Positions 52,503 to 62,639 of a stretch of DNA of 64,000 bases are shown here, piece after piece. Position 1 is the stretch's first letter. Every line of letters starts with the position of its first letter. Under the pieces are notes generated by a model that saw only the letters and a list, made by a program, of their open reading frames with translations, was not told the origin of the DNA and searched no databases. The position numbers and the translations under genes were made by a program. The stretch comes from Methylobacterium sp. R2-1 (GTDB taxonomy: Bacteria; Pseudomonadota; Alphaproteobacteria; Rhizobiales; Beijerinckiaceae): the NCBI RefSeq assembly GCF_014191355.1, contig NZ_JACHWM010000005.1:186001-250000 (forward strand), given 5' to 3'.

Positions 52503-55500
52503 ATGCGCCTGAACATCTCCGCCTGGGCGATCCGCAATCCGATCGCCCCCCTCGTCCTGTTCCTCGTGCTGGTGGTGCTCGGCCTCGTCAGCTTCCGGGG
52601 ACTCGCGGTCACGCGCATGCCGAACGTGGACGTGCCGATCGTCTCGGTCACGATCACGCAGGGCGGCGCGGCCCCCTCCGAGCTTCAGACCCAGGTCACG
52701 AAATGGGTCGAGGACTCAATCGCGGGCGTTCGCGGGGTCAAGCACATCACCTCGGCGATCACGGAAGGCTCCTCCGTCACCACGGTCGAGTTCCGCCTCG
52801 AGGTGAACACCGACCGGGCCGTCAACGATGTGAAGGATGCGGTCTCCAAGATCCGCATCAACCTGCCCCGCACCATCGACGAGCCGATCATCCAGCGCGT
52901 CGAGATCACCGGCCTGCCGATCCTCATCTACGGCGTGAAATCACCGGCGATGACGCCGGCCGACCTGTCCTGGTTCGTCGAGGATAAGGTCGCCCGCACG
53001 CTCCAGGGGGTGAAGGGCGTCGGCGGTGTCGAGCGCGTCGGCGGTGTCGCCCGCGAGATACGCATCACGCCCCTGCCCGACCGGTTGCTCGCGCTCGGCA
53101 TCACCGCGGCGGACGTTAACAAACAGGTGCGCGTCACCTCCGCCGATCTCGCGGGCGGCCGCGGCGAGGTCGGCGGACGCGAGCAGTCAATCCGGACGCT
53201 CGCTGCCTCGCGCACCATCCGCGACCTGAAAGCCACCTCCATCGTCCTGCCCGGCGGGCGCAAGGTGCGCCTCGACGACCTCGCCACGGTCGAGGATTCA
53301 ATCGAGGAGCCGCGCACCTTTGCCCGCTTCAACGGCGAGCCCGTGGTCGCCTTCTCCGTCTCCCGCGGCTCGGGGGCGAGCGACGCCGAAGTCGCGGCGG
53401 GCGTCGAGAAGAAGATCGCCGAGTTCGCCGAGACCTATCCCGACATCCAGTTCCAGGAGATCGACTCCTCGGTCGCGGCGACGCGGGGCAGCTACGCCTC
53501 GGCCATGCATACGCTGATGGAGGGCGCCGCGCTCGCCGTCATCGTGGTGTTCCTGTTCCTGCGCGACTGGCGCGCCACCGTGATCGCGGCGGTGGCCCTG
53601 CCGCTCTCGGTCTTCCCGACCTTCTGGGCCATGGACGCACTCGGCTTCACCCTCAACGGCATCAGCCTGCTCGCGATCACCCTTGTCACCGGCATTCTCG
53701 TCGACGATGCCATCGTCGAGATCGAGAACGTCGTGCGCCACATGCGGCTCGGCAAATCGCCCTACCGCGCCTCGATCGAGGGCGCCGACGAGATCGGGCT
53801 CGCCGTCATCGCCATCACCGCGACCCTGATCGCGGTCTTCGCCCCCGTCTCGTTCATGGGCGGCATCGCCGGCCGCTACTTCATCCAGTTCGGCCTGACC
53901 ATCGCGGTGTCGGTGTTCATGTCGCTGCTGGTAGCGCGTCTCATCACGCCGCTCTTGGCAGCCTACTTCCTGCGCGACCACGGCCACGCCGAGGAGCGCG
54001 AAGGTTTGGTGATGCGCGCCTATACCCGCCTCGTCGGCTGGTCGGTGCGCCACAAGTGGATCACCCTGATGGTCGGGCTCGCGCTGTTTGCCGGCTCGAT
54101 CGTCTCGACCAAGCTCCTGCCCTCGGGTTTCATCCCGAAGCAGGACAATGCCCGCACCCTGTTCATGGTCGAACTGGCACCCGGCGCCCGGCTCCCCGAC
54201 ACGATCGCCGTCGCCGACCGCGTGGTCGAGCGCATCCGCACCCTGCCTGAGGTCGCCTCGGTCTTCGTGGATGGTGGCCGGCAGGCCGGCGGCAAGAAGG
54301 AGACGCGGCTCGCCACGCTGATCGTCAACCTGAGCCCGAAGAGCGAGCGGGTGAAGCGGCAATGGACCATCGAGTCCGAGATCGCCGCCCTGCTGGCGCA
54401 GGAGCCCGACATCCGCTCCTGGACCCTGCGCGACAGCGGCCAGCGCGATCTCGCCCTCGTCGTCAGCGGCCCCGACGTCGATGTCGTGACCGAGGTCGCC
54501 GCGCGGCTCCAGCGCGACATGGCGGCGATTCCGCACCTCGTCTCGGTGATGTCGACGGCGCCGTTGAACCGCACCGAGGTGCGCATCCGCCCGAAGGAGG
54601 GCGCGGCGGCCGATCTCGGCGTCTCGACCGATGTCATCGCCGAAACCGTGCGCGTCGGCACCATCGGCGACATCGGCATCAACCTCGCCAAGTTTAACGC
54701 GGCCGACCGCCAGGTGCCGATCCGGGTGCAGCTCCCAGAGAGCGCCCGCGGCGCGGTCGCCCGGCTCGAGAATCTAAAGGTGCCGGCCAAGAACGGCACG
54801 GCGGTGCCGCTCGCGGCAGTGGCCGACATCGAGCTCGACCAAGGCCCCGGCGCGATCGAGCGCTACGACCGCGCCGTGCGCGTGGCGGTCGAGGCCAACA
54901 TGGAGGGCTCGGACGCGCTCGGCTCGCTGATCGAGCAGGCGCTGGCCACGCCGACAGCCAAGAGCCTGCCGCCCGGCGTCACCATCAAGCAGACCGGCGA
55001 TGCCGAGATCATGCAGGAGGTCTTCTCCGGCTTCCTCATGGCGATGGGCGCCGGCATCATGATGGTCTACGCCGTGCTGGTGCTGCTGTTCGGTTCCTTC
55101 CTCCAGCCGCTCACCATCCTGTTCTCGCTGCCGCTCTCGATCGGCGGGGCGATCCTCGGCCTGTTGATCTGCCACATGCCGATCTCGATGCCCGTCGTCA
55201 TCGGCATCCTGATGCTGATGGGTCTGGTGACGAAGAACGCGATCATGCTCGTGGACTTCGCCGTCGAGGAGATGGCCCGCGGCGTCGATCGCGTCACCGC
55301 CATCGTCGATGCCGGGCGCAAGCGGGCGCGTCCGATCGTCATGACCACCATCGCCATGGCCGCCGGCATGGTGCCGTCTGCCATGGCGCTCGGCATCGGC
55401 GGCGAGTTCCGCGCGCCGATGGCCGTGGCGGTGATCGCCGGCCTCATCGTCTCGACCCTGCTCTCCCTGGTCTTCGTCCCGGCGGTGTTCCTGCTGATGG

Positions 55501-55601
55501 ACAGCCTCGGCAACGGGATCGGGCGCCTGCTCGGCCGCTTCGTCGGTCCGCGTGACGAACCGGAGGATGCGCCTGTCCCGGCCGCCGCGGTTCACCGGTA
55601 G
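52503..55601 (+). CDS. RND-family multidrug efflux permease
   Basis: Proton-driven pump of 1032 residues with the AcrB/MdtB layout: 12 membrane segments and two large periplasmic loops. The N-terminal ISAWAIRNPIAPLVLFLVLVVLGLVSF opening, the proton-relay aspartates in GILVDDAIVEIENVV (TM4, about residues 397-411) and the matching TM10-11 region VTKNAIMLVDFAVEE are present. It is most similar in style to the single-component-type HAE1 pumps of alphaproteobacteria. Drug range unknown. A strong terminator follows. Confidence 0.95.
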   Translation: MRLNISAWAIRNPIAPLVLFLVLVVLGLVSFRGLAVTRMPNVDVPIVSVTITQGGAAPSELQTQVTKWVEDSIAGVRGVKHITSAITEGSSVTTVEFRLEVNTDRAVNDVKDAVSKIRINLPRTIDEPIIQRVEITGLPILIYGVKSPAMTPADLSWFVEDKVARTLQGVKGVGGVERVGGVAREIRITPLPDRLLALGITAADVNKQVRVTSADLAGGRGEVGGREQSIRTLAASRTIRDLKATSIVLPGGRKVRLDDLATVEDSIEEPRTFARFNGEPVVAFSVSRGSGASDAEVAAGVEKKIAEFAETYPDIQFQEIDSSVAATRGSYASAMHTLMEGAALAVIVVFLFLRDWRATVIAAVALPLSVFPTFWAMDALGFTLNGISLLAITLVTGILVDDAIVEIENVVRHMRLGKSPYRASIEGADEIGLAVIAITATLIAVFAPVSFMGGIAGRYFIQFGLTIAVSVFMSLLVARLITPLLAAYFLRDHGHAEEREGLVMRAYTRLVGWSVRHKWITLMVGLALFAGSIVSTKLLPSGFIPKQDNARTLFMVELAPGARLPDTIAVADRVVERIRTLPEVASVFVDGGRQAGGKKETRLATLIVNLSPKSERVKRQWTIESEIAALLAQEPDIRSWTLRDSGQRDLALVVSGPDVDVVTEVAARLQRDMAAIPHLVSVMSTAPLNRTEVRIRPKEGAAADLGVSTDVIAETVRVGTIGDIGINLAKFNAADRQVPIRVQLPESARGAVARLENLKVPAKNGTAVPLAAVADIELDQGPGAIERYDRAVRVAVEANMEGSDALGSLIEQALATPTAKSLPPGVTIKQTGDAEIMQEVFSGFLMAMGAGIMMVYAVLVLLFGSFLQPLTILFSLPLSIGGAILGLLICHMPISMPVVIGILMLMGLVTKNAIMLVDFAVEEMARGVDRVTAIVDAGRKRARPIVMTTIAMAAGMVPSAMALGIGGEFRAPMAVAVIAGLIVSTLLSLVFVPAVFLLMDSLGNGIGRLLGRFVGPRDEPEDAPVPAAAVHR

Positions 55602-55677
55602 CGCGGCAGCCCGACCGTCATCGCGCCTTTCCGCAAGGCGCTCCACCATCGCGCCGCTCGCTTGAAGCGCGCGATAC

Positions 55678-55727
55678 ACCGGCCGGCCCGTGCACCGCCC
55701 CCTCGCACGAGCCGGCCGGTCGTCTTT
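55678..55727 (+). terminator. Terminator of the RND efflux operon
   Basis: Outer stem ACCGGCCGGC (55678-55687) with GCCGGCCGGT (55711-55720), an inner stem CGTGC (55689-55693) with GCACG (55705-55709), then CGTCTTTC. A two-tier hairpin between the pump gene and the convergent transporter gene. Confidence 0.75.
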
Positions 55728-55751
55728 CAATAATGCCGCCGTCGCAGGCCC

Positions 55752-56711
55752 TCAGATGTCCCGGCCCTGATAGATTTCGGGCTCGTCGATGCGTCGGGCC
55801 CTGGCCAGCGGGAGGAGGCGCCCGTCGATGGCCACGAGTCCGCACCCGATGAGGACCATCCCGCCATAGTGGCGCACGTCCAAGTGCTCACCCAGCACGA
55901 GCGCTCCGAGCAGGATGGCGGAAACCGGGATCAGGAAGGTGACGAGCAGGAGATTGGTGGCTACGGCGGTCGCCAAAAGGCGGAAATACAGAAGATAGGC
56001 CAGCGCCGTGGGCAGGATCGCGATCCCGAGCACCGCGGCCCAGACCGGCGCACCCGGCATCGTCAGTGCCCACGGCCGATCCACCACTAGCGCGACGGGC
56101 AGGAGCAGGAGCGTGGACGCCGTGACCTGCCCTGCAGCGGTCGCGAGAGGCCGGACGCCGAGACGGCGGAAGCGTCGTCCGAAGATTCCGGCGAAGGCGT
56201 AGGACAGGGCCGCAGCGAGCACGGCGATCCGCGCCGGGATGTGGCTGTCCATTTCGGAGAAAGCGGAGGATCCGACCATCACAGCGACGCCCCCGAAACC
56301 AATCAGCACGCCCGCGAGCTTGTTGCCGGTCATCCGCTCGTCGGAGGTCAGCAGGTGGGCGACGACGACGGTGAAGAGCGGGGTCGTCGCATTGAGAATG
56401 GCGGCAAGGCCGGAGGCGATCTGCGTCTGGCCCCAGACGATGAGCAGAAACGGCACGACGTTGTTGAGGAGGCCCATCCCGACGAAGGCGATCCAAACTT
56501 CACTGCTCCGGGGTCGGTCGATGCCGGCGAGCGGCAGGGCTAGATTGAGGATCAGCGCAGCGATCCCGACCCGCAGGACGACGAGCGTCAGAGGCGGCAG
56601 GGCGGAGAGGGCCACGCCGGTGAAGAAGAATGATCCGCCCCAGAGCACGGACAGGACGAGCAGCATCGCCCATTGGGACGCGGACATGGGGCGGTTGACA
56701 GCGGGCGACAT
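55752..56711 (-). CDS. DMT-superfamily (EamA) transporter
   Basis: Inner-membrane protein of 319 residues with ten hydrophobic segments in two EamA repeats (about 12-140 and 155-290). The first repeat shows LVLSVLWGGSFFFTGVAL and the second FAGIFGRRFRRL and PVSAILLGALVLGEHLDVRHYGGMVLIGCGL, all typical of RhaT/YdcZ-like exporters. Substrate unknown. Single gene, convergent with the RND operon. Confidence 0.9.
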   Translation of the reverse strand: MSPAVNRPMSASQWAMLLVLSVLWGGSFFFTGVALSALPPLTLVVLRVGIAALILNLALPLAGIDRPRSSEVWIAFVGMGLLNNVVPFLLIVWGQTQIASGLAAILNATTPLFTVVVAHLLTSDERMTGNKLAGVLIGFGGVAVMVGSSAFSEMDSHIPARIAVLAAALSYAFAGIFGRRFRRLGVRPLATAAGQVTASTLLLLPVALVVDRPWALTMPGAPVWAAVLGIAILPTALAYLLYFRLLATAVATNLLLVTFLIPVSAILLGALVLGEHLDVRHYGGMVLIGCGLVAIDGRLLPLARARRIDEPEIYQGRDI

Positions 56712-56820
56712 CGCGAGCCTCCGGCAGGTGTGATCAAGCCCTGCCTACGGCTTCGTTCGGATGCGCCGCTTCCCGTTTCCTGCTCTCACATCGCGTCTTG
56801 CGGCCGGTGGGCAGCGATCC

Positions 56821-57918
56821 TCACCGCGACCGATCGAGCAGGCCGGAGACCACGCGGGCGGTATAGTCGACCATCGGTACGATGCGGGAATAGTTGAGCC
56901 GCGTCGGACCGATCACGCCGACGACGCCGACGATCTTCTGCGCGCCGTCGCGGAAGGGCGCGGCGATCATTGAGGAGCCGGAAAGCGAAAAGAGCTTGTT
57001 CTCCGAGCCGATGAAGATGCGCACGCCGTCGCCCTGCTCGGCGCGCGCCAGCAGCTCGATCACGTCCTTCTGTGTCTCGAGGTCGTTGAACAGCAGGCGG
57101 ATGCGTTCGAGGTCTTCGGCCGCGCGCAGGTCGTCGAGCAGGTTGGCCTGCCCGCGCACGATGAGCTGGCGCGCTTCGGACGGGCCGACCGAGGTGGCGA
57201 GTCCGGCATCGACCAGCCGCTCGGTCAGCGCGTCGAGTTCCCTCTTCATCGCCGTGCGGCCGGCCTCGATGTCGGCGCGCAAGGCATCGAGCGTGCGCCC
57301 GCGCAGGCGGGCATTGAGGAAGTTCGAAGCCTCCTGAAGCGCCCCCGCCGGCAGCCCCGGCGGCAGATCGACCAGCCGGTTCTCCACTGTGCCGTCGATC
57401 GAGACCAGAACCACCAGCGCCCGGTTGGCATCGAGACGGACGAACTCGACATGCTTGAGCCCAGCATCGACCTTGGTAGTCAGCACCACGCCCGCGCCAC
57501 GCGAGATGCCCGAGAGCAGAGAGGAGGCCTCGGCCAGGGCCGAATCGAAGGTGTGGCGCGAGGCCGCTGCCTGCATCTGCGCCTCGATGCGTGTCTTCTC
57601 GGCGAGATCGACGTCGCCGATCTCCATCATCGCATCGACGAAGAAGCGCAGGCCCAGCTCAGTCGGCAGACGCCCGGCGGAGGTGTGGGGCGCGAAGATG
57701 AGCCCGGAATGCTCCAGATCCGCCATGACGTTGCGGATCGAGGCCGGGGACAGGCTCATCGGCAGGATGCGCGCGAGGTTGCGCGACCCGACCGGCTCGC
57801 CGGTGGTGACATAGCTCTCGACGATCTGCCGGAAGATTTCTCGGGCGCGCTCGTTGAGGGCGGAGAGCGCTTGCGGCTGCGGATGCACGATCGGCTGAAC
57901 GGTTTCGACCAAGGACAC
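56821..57918 (-). CDS. hrcA: Heat-inducible transcriptional repressor HrcA
   Basis: Repressor of groE/dnaK-type operons, 365 residues from GTG 57918. The N-terminal HTH ([36 protein letters not shown], about 18-53, then [15 protein letters not shown]) is followed by the GAF-like dimerisation region. C-terminal [29 protein letters not shown] is a strong family signature. An upstream in-frame start (58008) adds 30 residues without similarity. I see no CIRCE element before it. Confidence 0.93.
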   Translation of the reverse strand: MSLVETVQPIVHPQPQALSALNERAREIFRQIVESYVTTGEPVGSRNLARILPMSLSPASIRNVMADLEHSGLIFAPHTSAGRLPTELGLRFFVDAMMEIGDVDLAEKTRIEAQMQAAASRHTFDSALAEASSLLSGISRGAGVVLTTKVDAGLKHVEFVRLDANRALVVLVSIDGTVENRLVDLPPGLPAGALQEASNFLNARLRGRTLDALRADIEAGRTAMKRELDALTERLVDAGLATSVGPSEARQLIVRGQANLLDDLRAAEDLERIRLLFNDLETQKDVIELLARAEQGDGVRIFIGSENKLFSLSGSSMIAAPFRDGAQKIVGVVGVIGPTRLNYSRIVPMVDYTARVVSGLLDRSR

Positions 57919-58131
57919 GAGAACCTGACGAATGATTGTGGGCGCTCGGGGGCCGCCGATCAATCCTCGCGCCCCACGACACGACGGTAGCGGAAGTACC
58001 TGCCGCATTTACGCAGCGAACGTAACCGCGGAAGGGATCATTCGGTGCCCCCGAGTCGTTTGACGGACGGGACCGCGCTTTCGAGCGCGATCCCGCGTAT
58101 CCGTCATTCAAGTGAAAGGGAGCTTCCGACA

Positions 58132-58419
58132 GTGCTTACAGGCGCACGAAAGACCATGGTCAAGGCCGCCGCCCTGGCGATTGCGGTGACCGGCCTCGGG
58201 CTCGCCTCGGCGCCCCGCGCCGCACAGGCCGCTCCTCTCCCGATCTCGACTGAAGCGGCTGCGACGGCGGGCGACGCCATCGAACAGGTGCAGTACCGGC
58301 CGCATCATCGCCACTACGGTCGGCATTATCACACTCGCCGTCACTTGCACCGCCATCACCACTTCCATGGCCCGCGCCATCACCATCACCGCCACCACGG
58401 TCGTCATCGCCGCTGGTGA
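58132..58419 (+). CDS. Histidine-rich small secreted protein
   Basis: Protein of 95 residues from GTG 58132, which has an AGGGAG ribosome site, or 87 from ATG 58156. The signal peptide ([25 protein letters not shown]) ends near residue 33, then a short linker leads to a C-terminal stretch of 38 residues of which 18 are histidines, interspersed with arginine. Such tails bind nickel, copper or zinc; family not otherwise recognised. It sits alone between hrcA and rph and is followed by a strong terminator. Confidence 0.7.
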   Translation: MLTGARKTMVKAAALAIAVTGLGLASAPRAAQAAPLPISTEAAATAGDAIEQVQYRPHHRHYGRHYHTRRHLHRHHHFHGPRHHHHRHHGRHRRW

Positions 58420-58439
58420 CCGGCCGATAGGGCTTTCCG

Positions 58440-58474
58440 GAGGCCGCCGTCGTGAGACGGCGGCCTCTCTCGTT
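58440..58474 (+). terminator. Terminator after the histidine-rich gene
   Basis: A perfect 12-bp stem, GAGGCCGCCGTC (58440-58451) with GACGGCGGCCTC (58456-58467), GTGA tetraloop, followed by TCTCGTTT. Separates the histidine-rich gene from rph. Confidence 0.85.
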
Positions 58475-58552
58475 TCGGAGCGGACCGGTTGCCGCGGGCG
58501 CCGGCAGCGCCTAAGAGCCCGGCTTCGATTCCGACACGGGAGCTTACCAAGC

Positions 58553-59266
58553 ATGCGCCCCTCGAAGCGCGCGACGGACGCACTGCGCGACGTCACGCTG
58601 GAGCGGGCGGTCGCCCGCTACGCGGAAGGCTCCTGCCTCGTCACCTTCGGCAATACCCGCGTGCTCTGCACCGCCTCGCTGGAAGAGCGCGGCCCGCCGT
58701 GGCTGCGCGGTTCCGGCAAGGGCTGGGTCACGGCGGAATACGCCATGCTGCCCCGCGCCACCCACGAGCGCACCCGCCGCGAGGTCAATTCCGGCAAGCC
58801 GTCCGGCCGAACCCAGGAGATCCAGCGCCTGATCGGCCGCTCCTTGCGTGCCGTCACCAACCTCCCGGCCATCGGTGAGCGCCAGATCACGGTCGATTGC
58901 GACGTGATCCAGGCCGACGGCGGCACCCGCACCGCCTCGATCACCGGCGCCTGGGTGGCGCTGCACGATTGTTTCGCTTGGATGCGTGCGCGTTCGATCA
59001 TCTCGGTCGATCCCCTGAAGGATCACGTCGCGGCGGTCTCCTGCGGCATCTACAAGGGCCAGCCGGTGCTCGATCTCGATTACGCCGAGGATTCGGCCGC
59101 CGAGACGGACGCGAACTTCGTCGTCACCGGCAAGGGCGGCATCGTCGAGGTGCAAGGCACGGCTGAGATGGAGCCGTTCACCGACGAGCAGTTCCTCGAA
59201 TTGCTGCGGCTCGCCAAGGGCGGCGTGGCGCAGCTCATCGAGCTGCAGCGGAAGGTCATCGCGTGA
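58553..59266 (+). CDS. rph: Ribonuclease PH
   Basis: Phosphorolytic 3'-5' exoribonuclease (237 residues) that trims tRNA precursors. Family motifs are [22 protein letters not shown] (about 6-27), [21 protein letters not shown] (about 58-78), [20 protein letters not shown] (about 117-136) and [17 protein letters not shown] (about 165-181). Its stop overlaps the rdgB start (GTGA). The hrcA-rph-rdgB-hemW order is conserved in alphaproteobacteria. Confidence 0.97.
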   Translation: MRPSKRATDALRDVTLERAVARYAEGSCLVTFGNTRVLCTASLEERGPPWLRGSGKGWVTAEYAMLPRATHERTRREVNSGKPSGRTQEIQRLIGRSLRAVTNLPAIGERQITVDCDVIQADGGTRTASITGAWVALHDCFAWMRARSIISVDPLKDHVAAVSCGIYKGQPVLDLDYAEDSAAETDANFVVTGKGGIVEVQGTAEMEPFTDEQFLELLRLAKGGVAQLIELQRKVIA

Positions 59267-59898
59267 GCGGCCATCGCATCCTCTCCGGCAAGGTCGTCAT
59301 CGCGACCCACAATGCCGGCAAGCTCGTGGAGATGCGCGAGCTGCTGGCGCCCTTCGGCGTCGATGCGGTCTCGGCCGGTGAACTCGGGTTGCCCGAGCCG
59401 GACGAGACCGGCACGATGTTCTCCGAGAACGCGGCGATCAAGGCACTCGCCGCAGCCAAGGCCTCGCGCCTGCCGGCGTTTGCCGACGATTCCGGGCTCT
59501 GCGTCGATGCACTCGACGGCGCGCCGGGTCTGTTCTCCGCCCGCTGGGCCGGCCCGAACAAGGACTTTTCCGGCGCCATGGCGCGGATCGCCACCGAACT
59601 CGACAAGCGCGGCGCCACGGATCGGCGTGCCCACTTCGTCTCGGCCCTCGTCCTCGCCTGGCCCGACGAGCACACCGAGCTGTTCGAGGGTCGCGTCTTC
59701 GGCGACCTCGTGGAGCCGCGCGGTCACCTTGGCTTCGGCTACGATCCAATGTTCCGGCCCGAGGGCATGGACCGCACTTTCGGTGAGATCTCGTCCGAGG
59801 AGAAGCACGGCGTCGATTGGCAGAGCGGGCACGCGCTGTCGCATCGCGCGCGGGCTTTCGTTCTGCTCGCGGAAGCGTGCCTGCGCCGGCCCGGGTGA
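59263..59898 (+). CDS. rdgB: Non-canonical purine NTP pyrophosphatase (RdgB/HAM1)
   Basis: House-cleaning enzyme of 211 residues hydrolysing dITP/XTP. It starts at GTG 59263. Motifs: [17 protein letters not shown] (about 9-25), [25 protein letters not shown] (about 68-92), [21 protein letters not shown] (about 158-178) and SHRARAF (about 194-200). Translationally coupled to rph. Confidence 0.96.
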   Translation: MSGHRILSGKVVIATHNAGKLVEMRELLAPFGVDAVSAGELGLPEPDETGTMFSENAAIKALAAAKASRLPAFADDSGLCVDALDGAPGLFSARWAGPNKDFSGAMARIATELDKRGATDRRAHFVSALVLAWPDEHTELFEGRVFGDLVEPRGHLGFGYDPMFRPEGMDRTFGEISSEEKHGVDWQSGHALSHRARAFVLLAEACLRRPG

Positions 59899-59966
59899 GC
59901 TTTCGCGCGCGTTCCGGCGTGCTTACATCCACATGAAGAGGCCGGCATACGGCTCTCTCCGCCTCA

Positions 59967-60080
59967 ACACCCTCATCCTGAGGTGCCGCGCAGCGGTCTC
60001 GAATGATCTTCCAGGACCCGCGCGATCACTGGAGGATCCCTCAGGCTTGCTCGCGCGGGCACCTCGGGATGAGGACGGTG
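59967..60080. repeat. Palindromic repeat element (REP-like) before hemW
   Basis: CCTCATCCTGAGGTGC (59971-59986) and its near-complement GCACCTCGGGATGAGG (60059-60074; one mismatch) flank about 70 bases that also contain shorter internal pairing (CGCGCGATC/TCGCGCG region). This is the form of short dispersed palindromic elements found between genes in Methylobacterium and related Rhizobiales. It ends only ten bases before the hemW start. Confidence 0.65.
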
Positions 60081-60090
60081 GGGCGGACCA

Positions 60091-61308
60091 ATGAACGGCC
60101 CGCGCGAGCCGAAAAGTTCAGATAGGCCGATGCCCCCCGCGACACCGCCCGACCATCCGACCCGCGACGCGGGTTTCGGGATCTACCTGCACTGGCCGTT
60201 CTGCGCCGCGAAGTGCCCCTACTGCGACTTCAACAGCCATGTCCGCCATGCCGGCGTGGACCAGCCGCGCTTCCTCGCGGCCTTCCGCCGGGAGATCGCC
60301 CACGCCGCATCCCTTGCACCGGGGCGGACCGTCTCCAGCATCTTTCTGGGCGGCGGCACGCCCTCGCTGATGGCACCGGAGACAGTCGCAGGCCTGCTCG
60401 ACGCGGTGGCAGGGGCTTGGAGCGTCGCGCCGGATGCGGAGGTGACGCTGGAGGCCAATCCCACAAGTGTTGAGGCAACGCGCTTTCGCGGCTACCGGAC
60501 GGCGGGGGTCAACCGCGTCTCTCTCGGCGTCCAGGCGCTCGACGACGGCGATCTGAAGCGGCTCGGGCGGCTGCACAGCGTGGCGGAAGCGATGTCCGCG
60601 GTCCGCACCGCGGCGGCGCATTTCGAGCGCTTCTCCTTCGACCTGATCTACGCCCGGCCCGAGCAAACGCCGGCCGCCTGGGCTGCGGAGTTGCGTCGGG
60701 CGATCGAACACGCCGCCGAGCACCTCTCGCTCTACCAGCTCACCATCGAGCCCGGCACGCCGTTCTTCGGCCTCGCCCAGGCTGGCCGCCTCGTGCCCCC
60801 CGACGACGACGCCTCCCGCGCCCTCTACGACGTGACGCAGGAGATCTGCGAGGCCGCGGGCCTGCCAGCCTACGAGATCTCGAACCATTCACGGCCCGGC
60901 GCGCAGTCGCGCCACAACCTGCTCTACTGGCGCTACGGCGAATATGCCGGCATCGGTCCGGGAGCTCATGGTCGCCTTGTCCTCCCGCAGGGTCGCACCG
61001 GCACGCTCACCGAGAAGGCTCCGGAGGGCTGGCTCGCTCGCGTCGAGAGTGTGGGCCACGGCATCGTCGAGACGGAAGCGTTGTCCACCGAGGACCAAGG
61101 CGACGAGTTTCTGATGATGGGCCTGCGCCTCGCGGAGGGTATCGATCCCGCCCGCTATGCGGCGTTGAAGGGCCGCCCGCTCGATGCCGGACGCCTCGAC
61201 GCGCTCGTGACGGACGGCCTCGTGGCGCAGCGCTCCGACGGCCGCATCGCCGCGACCGCCCGCGGTGCGCCGGTGCTCAACGCCGTGGTGGCGGAGCTGG
61301 CGGGCTGA
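60091..61308 (+). CDS. hemW: Radical-SAM heme chaperone HemW
   Basis: Protein of 405 residues often mis-annotated as oxygen-independent coproporphyrinogen oxidase. The cluster motif is C38-x3-C42-x2-C45 followed by DF (CPYCDFNSH), without the fourth cysteine of HemN, which marks HemW, a heme-inserting chaperone. FLGGGTPSLM and VSLGVQALDD follow. ATG 60091 is used, with a GGGGCGGA ribosome site; ATG 60130 is an alternative. The upstream 190 bases hold the palindromic element. Confidence 0.9.
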   Translation: MNGPREPKSSDRPMPPATPPDHPTRDAGFGIYLHWPFCAAKCPYCDFNSHVRHAGVDQPRFLAAFRREIAHAASLAPGRTVSSIFLGGGTPSLMAPETVAGLLDAVAGAWSVAPDAEVTLEANPTSVEATRFRGYRTAGVNRVSLGVQALDDGDLKRLGRLHSVAEAMSAVRTAAAHFERFSFDLIYARPEQTPAAWAAELRRAIEHAAEHLSLYQLTIEPGTPFFGLAQAGRLVPPDDDASRALYDVTQEICEAAGLPAYEISNHSRPGAQSRHNLLYWRYGEYAGIGPGAHGRLVLPQGRTGTLTEKAPEGWLARVESVGHGIVETEALSTEDQGDEFLMMGLRLAEGIDPARYAALKGRPLDAGRLDALVTDGLVAQRSDGRIAATARGAPVLNAVVAELAG

Positions 61309-61312
61309 ACCG

Positions 61313-62518
61313 TCAGATTCCGGACGGTCCAAGCATCTTCGGCGCCGGGCTCACCACACTCGCCGCATTGTCGCGGATCTCGTAGACGGCGAGCGTCCGT
61401 TCGCTCACACCTTCGGGCGAGAAGCGGAAGGTACCATCGACGCCGGAGAAGCCGGCCGGATTTGTCAGAGTCTCATGAGCGAAGCGCTTCGAGCCGTACT
61501 GGCGCACCAGAGCGACGGTCAGCGAGACGGCGTCGTATCCAAGTGAGGCGGTGCGCGGCGGTGCCGCTCCGAAGCGGGACTGATAGCGCTGGGCGAAACC
61601 CATGAAGCCCGCCGTATCGGGTGCGGCGAAGCGGGCACCTTGGAACGCCGGCTGCGCGGCCACGCGCGGATCGTTCCATAGGGCGAGGCCGAGCGGACGT
61701 ACACGGGTCGGCGAGAACCCGACCTTCGTGAGGGCGGGCGCCACGGCCATCAGCCCTTCGGCCGTGTCGGGAACGAACAGCGCATCGGCCTGGGCGCCGC
61801 CGCCCGCGATCACGCGGCGCAGCCGCTCGACCGCCGTGCCGGGATTGCCGGCCGGGTAGCGCTCAAGGCCCACGAGCCGGGCCCCGCGCCGGGCGACCGC
61901 CTCCCGGAACTGCGCCTCGACCGCATTGCCGTAGGTCGTCTCGGGGATCAGAGCGGCAAACGACCGGCGCCCGCCTGCCGTCGCTTCGTCGACGATGCGG
62001 TCCACCTCCGATTGCGGCAGGAAGCTGATGAGATAGACTCCGCGGGCGGCGACGGCCGCATCCGTCGAGAAGGCGATGACCGGCTTGCCCGCTGCGCGCG
62101 CCGCACTCCCCGCCGCCTGAACGCTGCCGGCAAAGAGCGGACCGAGCACCATTTCGGCGCCCTCGGCGAACGCCGCCTGGGCGGATTCCCGCGCGCCCTC
62201 GGGCGTACCGCGGTCGTCCTTCACCAAAATCTGAAGGTTCGGCTTCTGAAAATCCTCGTAGGCGAGCTCGGCGGCATTGCGCAGGGCCGTGCCGACCGCC
62301 GCTCCCTGCCCACTGAGCGGAACGATCAGAGCAACCTTCACCGATCCCGTGCCGATGACGTTGCCGGCCACCGCGGCCGGACCAGGCTCGATTTGCGGCA
62401 CCGCCTGGGCCTCGGGCCGTGGCGCATCCGGAACACCGATGCAGCCCCCGAGGGCGATCCCGAGGCAGAAAAGCGCGGCACCCGCGCGAACCGTCCATCG
62501 TCCGCCGCGTCGCGCCAT
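61313..62518 (-). CDS. LpoA-like penicillin-binding protein activator lipoprotein
   Basis: Outer-membrane-type lipoprotein of 401 residues. A signal with lipobox LGGC (Cys26) is followed by a proline/alanine linker. A periplasmic-binding-protein fold follows (type 1; SVKVALIVPLSGQGAAVGTALRNAAELA, about 60-87; VLGPLFAGSV). It matches the C-terminal domain of LpoA, the activator of PBP1A; the N-terminal TPR part of enterobacterial LpoA is absent, as usual in alphaproteobacteria. A branched-chain amino acid binding-protein relative is the alternative. Convergent with hemW, 4 bases apart. Confidence 0.82.
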   Translation of the reverse strand: MARRGGRWTVRAGAALFCLGIALGGCIGVPDAPRPEAQAVPQIEPGPAAVAGNVIGTGSVKVALIVPLSGQGAAVGTALRNAAELAYEDFQKPNLQILVKDDRGTPEGARESAQAAFAEGAEMVLGPLFAGSVQAAGSAARAAGKPVIAFSTDAAVAARGVYLISFLPQSEVDRIVDEATAGGRRSFAALIPETTYGNAVEAQFREAVARRGARLVGLERYPAGNPGTAVERLRRVIAGGGAQADALFVPDTAEGLMAVAPALTKVGFSPTRVRPLGLALWNDPRVAAQPAFQGARFAAPDTAGFMGFAQRYQSRFGAAPPRTASLGYDAVSLTVALVRQYGSKRFAHETLTNPAGFSGVDGTFRFSPEGVSERTLAVYEIRDNAASVVSPAPKMLGPSGI

Positions 62519-62639
62519 CGCGAGCCCCCCGTCCGAGCGCAATCCAGGGTCACGATGCGGAGAGGCCGGTGAAAAGTAAATGTGAGGCCAAGCCTTTCCC
62601 CGGTCTCCAAAGGCGCGCGGGCATGGCATTGTCGCGGGG

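Noticed and set aside
58304-58416. Tandem repeat or CRISPR-like pattern in CACCAC/CATCAC-rich DNA
   Set aside because: The repetition is due to histidine codons of the secreted protein; no regular repeat-spacer spacing.
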